Shown here piece by piece: positions 59,701-64,000 of a DNA stretch of 64,000 nucleotides (positions are counted from its first letter, which is position 1; each line of letters opens with the position of its first letter). Position numbers and translations under genes: made by a program. This DNA is from Apium graveolens (Eukaryota > Streptophyta > Magnoliopsida > Apiales > Apiaceae): the NCBI RefSeq assembly GCF_009905375.1, contig NC_133653.1, positions 54,785,751-54,849,750 of the forward strand. The letters are read 5' to 3'. A model generated the notes under the pieces. The model ran no database searches and was not told where the DNA came from. It saw nothing but the letters and a program-made list of their open reading frames with translations.

Positions 59701-60162
59701 ATTGTTCACTTGATATCATAAACATATTTCCCTGATGATCATTATTCTCAGTTTTGTCATTGTGACTTGCTGAGCTAGTTAGCTCGTTTGTGCGATGTTG
59801 TTTATGTTCTTTTCCAGTTAAGAAGGAACCTGTTGGTACCGAGGATCCCCAGTCCAGCGTGAGAGCTAGGGGTTCAGGTTGATCGAGCTAATCTAGTAGG
59901 CTTCTTTTGGAATAATATAAGTTTGTAAAAGTTTGTAATAATGTTTAATACTCAGTTCTGAGTTGGATAGTTGGGATTTGAACGGTTTGTAATATAAGTA
60001 AGTGTGGTTGGCTTGTGTGCATACTTTAACCTGTTGCGATCCGTGGTAGTTGGTAAGTAGGGTCACTGCATATTATTGTTATCTTTATTATTGTTATAAT
60101 CAGATTATAAAAAAGGTGTGTGTGGACCCCAAACTTCTGACCCGGGTTTGGAGGGCGCCACA
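56723..60162 (+). repeat. 3' LTR of element B
   Basis: 3440 bases, complete. The first 1.2 kb matches the truncated 5' LTR. A strongly AT-rich part built of TTAATTGATT-like strings lies at 58340-58520. TATAAATA at 57405-57412. No gene seen. Confidence 0.92.
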
Positions 60163-60278
60163 CTAACTCAACTCTATATGAGTCGAACTCTCTCGTGATT
60201 TAAATATATATACCCAAAATACCCTTTTTAAGTCGCAACTTGTCTCAAGGACTAGATCCTGTAGCTCTGATACCAACT
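60163..60278 (-). other. Primer site and leader start of element A
   Basis: The minus strand reads TTGGTATCAGAGCTACAGG from 60276 just inside the LTR end; the iMet site is perfect. The leader is cut by element B at the CTAAC duplication and continues at 53015 downward. Confidence 0.88.
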
Positions 60279-63200
60279 TGTGACGCCCTCAATCTCGGGG
60301 TTAGGAAATGAGGACCCACACACCATTAATCTACTAATTAAATAAGCATAAACCCCGATTAGCTACTAACAGGATCAAACAGGATAAAGTATGAGACAAG
60401 ATTACAACTACCAATCATAAAATATAACTTACAACCCCAAAATAATATTAAATATACATAGTCGATCCCAGCTTGGAACCGATAGATAACCCATTGTATC
60501 TTTACAACTCTCTGGCTAAGCGCTTTCTCACTCAAAAACATCACTACCTACTCTGGCAACCGAAAGCCCTCAACACGATAGGGACCACCAGGTACGCTCT
60601 TACGAGCAGTGCGCCTAAGCCTGGCCATCTTTTTGCTTAACTGCCATGGTTAGATTAAAACAAAACATATGAGTATAAAACTCAGCAAGTAACTATAAAG
60701 CGGTTCTACGATATAAAATCTACAATATACTTTACCAATCTCAGGGCATTCTACTTTATCAGTTCTAGGTGGCAGATTTCTATCTTTCGGGTTATGAAAG
60801 GGTTATGAAGGAAAAAAATTTGGGGCTTTCAAGGAACAAGGCTCAAAGCAGGGTGAAAGCCGACATTCATCACAAATCATTAAAGGATCAAAACAGATTT
60901 TTCAAAAAGGAAAGCGACAATCTTTTCATTATATGAAATCAATTATATGATCAACAGAATAAAAATCATGGTTCACGAGTTATAAGCTGCACAATATCAC
61001 AATCAACTATTTTCAAAGCAATATAAACCATTTCATTTTCAAAGAACCAATTACTGAGTAGGAAATTTCAATTCCTTTTTAAAATTCAATATGGAACCTT
61101 GATTGGACCACTTTATCTTTCATTTCATTATAATACGGGTGATCAGCCCGTATCGACCTCCATCCGGTCTTTAAGGTACCAAATGGCATAATTTCAGCCT
61201 TAAAATGGACTAGCCCCGCTAGCCTCTTACTATGACTGGACTAGTCCCACTAGCCTCTTACGTCCCAAACCAATCCATAAAAAATTCGTTTGGAAAACCT
61301 TGAGTTGGAAAAAGTAGATTTTCTAAATTTATTTTATCATTACGAAGAATATGAAATCATTCGGACTCTTTCAAGTCGAAACTCATTTTTAAATCCAATT
61401 TCAAGAAATCAAAGTTAAGGAAATGAATCAAGGATAAGCAAGGTGCAATTTTAGGGATCTTGAATCAATGATAACAAGGTACTTAAGTTAGAAGAATCAA
61501 ACAGTTTCAAGGATCGATAGGGAATATGGTGATCAAGAAATATAGCATCATTACAAGGGATTCGTAAAGGTACTTATAGGGTTTATAACAGTTCACGGTA
61601 TAACAAATAATTTGAATAGGAAAGATAGGTTACCAAAGGGTTGAATCAGTGAGCTTATCAATAACAGTTTTACAAGATCAAAGACAGGGTATCTCAAATC
61701 TATAACAGGGGTTCATTCTTTTAACAGTTCAATACTCTACATGGCATGAACAATATCCTCTCTATAACCATTTACACAAGTAATGAGAGTTACTTGCCTG
61801 AATTCGTTTTCCTGAAGGTTGAACTACTGCCACCTAGTATACCCTTCCCTTTCCTAGTTTGAATGCCCTCACGCTCTGAATCTACAATAAAAACCAAAAC
61901 CTTAATCAGTTTCTCAACTCTCGTTCCTGGAACGATCACTCAATACGATAGCTCGATTATACTCTTGACTCAATATACGAGTATAGCTTATACACATATG
62001 CACATAGCACATAACACATCCCTTTCTCATAGCCTTTATATCTTTATATACTCAACAATCAACTTATACTTGCTTAACCTTAACTATTCTTCAAATCATA
62101 CTATCATAACTCATACGAGTACACGATTTATTCACAACTAAATCTTTACGATCATAACTTTACCTTATAGTTCTTTAATATCAAACAACTTAATTCCCTT
62201 TTTCTTTTACTCCTTAATTCGAACCACAACAACCATCCAACAAACAAATAAATCACATATCTCCTAGAATTTCACATGCAATCACTTAGCAAAGTAATGG
62301 AACCAAATCAATCGTTTTTATACTTATATTCCATATGGCTATAAACACAAAAACACAACCAAGCGTACTCAATCTCAATTATTCATAATCAAACACAAAT
62401 AAACCTCTTTTGGTAACATGCAAATTACAAGAGTCTCTTACGCAATTAAGCTTCATTCTTTTTAATCCAAAAACCGAATCATAATCACATTAAGAATTAA
62501 AAATCAACACCTTCTTCAGTTATCAAAATTCGAACACAAGCATCATCTAATCATTGACATGCAACCAAGTTTTCCCTTTTAATTATCACTAGGAACTAAT
62601 ATAATTAGCATGTAAACTCACAAAATCAACTTAATTATCTTTTTAACCATAAGACCCATTCGGGTTTTCAAGAAAACACACATGCAAAGATCAATCTTGA
62701 CATGCAAAGTTTTAAATCACAATTTAAGGACCAAACAATGACATACATCACTAATTCTTCTTTTAAACCAACATGCAATCACATTCTCACTAATTAAGCT
62801 TGGTTTACACTAAGAATCAAGTCACAATATCCGATTCCCTTTTTATTAGTACAAATGCCGAACCAAAAATTATCATGCAATAACAATTTCACTTCTTTTA
62901 GACCATTAGCCATTCTACTAACAATCCATAATCACTTATTCAACAAAAATCAAATCCATAACTTCAAAGATCAAAACCATTCGGGGTTTTCAAGAATAAC
63001 ACATGTAATCAATCAAAAATAAGTATTTGGTGTAGTAGAGCTCAGTGATTACATCATCACTCACCACCGGTTCACCGGAGTTCATCACCGGTGGCGGTGG
63101 TTTCACGGTGGTGCCCTCATTCGAGGGTATCCAACCATAAAACCTATGATTCACTTAAAAAAATGCAGCAACACTACATGCAATATGATTTCATCATAAA

Positions 63201-64000
63201 AATCACATAAACAAGTATTGATCAAGCAAAACCCGGGTCTCGGCTCAAAACCGAACCTAAACACACACACGCACTTCGCATGCAAGCATAAACACATACA
63301 TGCACATAAATTGAAGCTCATGTATGGAACAAAGATGAAGATTCATGGAGGATTTCAAAGAATTAGAGAGAGAGAGAGAGAGAGACAATATACCGAGAGG
63401 AAAAAAAGAGAGAGAAGAGAGAGCTTCGAGAGTGAGAGAGAGAGATGAGAGAAAAATGAGAGAATGAGAGAATGAGAGAAAGTGGCCGGGTGGAAAAGAA
63501 AAGGAGGAGGAAATGAGTTTATATATGCTTAGAGGTCAGGGGTATTTTAGTAATTTACTAATCCCCCTTTTTATGTTTGATTTACCTTCTCTTTTTACTC
63601 AAATAAGATAGATATTGAATATTGGATATATCCCTCTCGGAAAGTCGAAAATTATTGTGAATGAAAATTTTAAGATGTAGATCTCGAAATTAGCTTTCCA
63701 ACCATTACTCATAATAAGATTTTGAGCGCACGGTTGATTTTATATGTTTTTTACAAGTTCGTACTAAATATAGCATTTTAGCACATAAAAATCAATTTAA
63801 AATACAACGATCACCAAATAAATCCTTCCATCATTTTTAGAAAGTCTCTAGGACTATTTTGAAGATAAAAGAACAAAATTTCATGCCTTTATCTTACTCA
63901 GATAATTTTATAAAAATGTGCGAAGGTTAAATAAACCTTATTTAAATCAAATAATTCCCTTAAATCCATAAAAATATCAACAGATCACGTAATCATGCAT
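60279..64000 (-). repeat. 5' LTR of element A, runs off window
   Basis: The minus-strand end is TGTGACGCCCTC at 60279. The first 210 bases match the fragment at 46150-46361. The remainder is AT-rich with a GA-rich tract at 63366-63480 and a GC-rich patch CACCGGTTCACCGGAG near 63063. The expected LTR start (TGT...) is not seen, so the LTR is at least 3.7 kb. No gene seen. Confidence 0.75.
63366..63480. repeat. GA microsatellite in A LTR
   Basis: A pure GA run of about 11 units followed by imperfect GAGA and GAGAATGA units. Confidence 0.9.

Larger units (their letters stand above)
53021..60162 (+). mobile_element. Ty3/gypsy chromovirus B, internally deleted
   Basis: Inserted in the leader of A with the perfect duplication CTAAC (53016-53020, 60163-60167). 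The uninterrupted target is preserved at about 46028-46037. It begins TGTAATATCCGGG and ends GGGCGCCACA. The 5' LTR keeps only its first 1.2 kb; the rest, the primer site and the leader are deleted. The interior is a pre-gag ORF, spacer, gag and integrase tail, then polypurine tract and complete 3' LTR. It lacks protease, RT and RNase H and could only move with enzymes from a relative. Confidence 0.93.
46362..64000 (-). mobile_element. Ty3/gypsy chromovirus A, interrupted by a solo LTR and element B
   Basis: Minus-strand order: LTR (64000-60279, incomplete), primer site, leader, [element B], pre-gag ORF, [copia solo LTR], spacer, gag, protease, RT, RNase H, integrase to 46362. There integrase is fused to an LTR end of another A copy. 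Protease-RT-RNase H-integrase is the gypsy order. The gag and integrase blocks match chromoviruses of the Del/Tekay type, although the chromodomain itself is lost with the truncation. Confidence 0.85.

Noticed and set aside
61863..62141. Plus-strand frame of 92 codons
   Set aside because: Low-complexity, Ser/Thr/Ile-rich translation of AT-rich LTR sequence with no domain.

Overview
This window is plant nuclear DNA, probably from a eudicot, made almost entirely of nested, broken LTR retrotransposons. I see no intact host gene. The plant assignment rests on primer sites complementary to initiator-Met tRNA (TGGTATCAGAGC), Sirevirus-type Ty1/copia elements with an extra ORF after pol, chromovirus-type Ty3/gypsy elements with kilobase LTRs, a plant-like tRNA-Glu relic and AT-rich spacers. 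The species cannot be read from the sequence.

Left part (1-13.5 kb). A plus-strand Sirevirus (S1) enters from the left edge: gag, protease-integrase, RT-RNase H, a hairpin-rich spacer and a long env-position ORF, cut at about 9153. Next come an LTR of a second Sirevirus family (9154-9733), a minus-strand gag relic with its primer site, and two minus-strand S1-type LTRs in tandem separated by only 9 bases.

Middle left (13.0-32.8 kb). A minus-strand gypsy element C has its 3' LTR fragment at 13048-13479 and its 5' LTR at 30142-32816. A large gypsy element D (13764-28469, 5-bp duplication GTTCT) is inserted into it. D has LTRs of about 4.1 kb and almost no pol. A 1.1-kb solo S1 LTR (duplication TGTGT) lies inside one D LTR, and the sister LTR still shows the empty site. 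C itself interrupts a minus-strand copia RT at 32817.

Middle (32.8-45.5 kb). A second Sirevirus (S2, plus strand) is joined head to head with the minus copia fragment. It retains RT/RNase H, a hairpin spacer, an env-position pseudogene, a polypurine tract and a 3' LTR. After it come a block of a fourth short-repeat motif, a tRNA-Glu relic lacking most of its T-arm, a few hundred bases of unassigned DNA, and a minus-strand Tnt1/Tork-like copia element.

Right part (45.5-64 kb). Gypsy chromovirus A (minus strand) carries gag, protease, RT, RNase H and integrase with several breaks. It is interrupted by a 1.66-kb copia solo LTR (duplication GCTCC) and by gypsy element B (53021-60162, duplication CTAAC). 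B has lost nearly all of pol, so gag runs directly into the integrase tail in one frame. A's 5' LTR runs off the right edge.

The most interesting patterns are these. Each Sirevirus family carries its own short inverted-repeat word (TCAACGGATA, GGTCGCAAGTTAG, AACTTAAGTT, CTTGTCGATATCTC), scattered in equivalent non-conserved parts of the element and its LTR; in the S1 LTR this forms an array resembling MYB3R/MSA sites. Three gypsy elements share an uncommon ORF between primer site and gag, next to splice-like signals.
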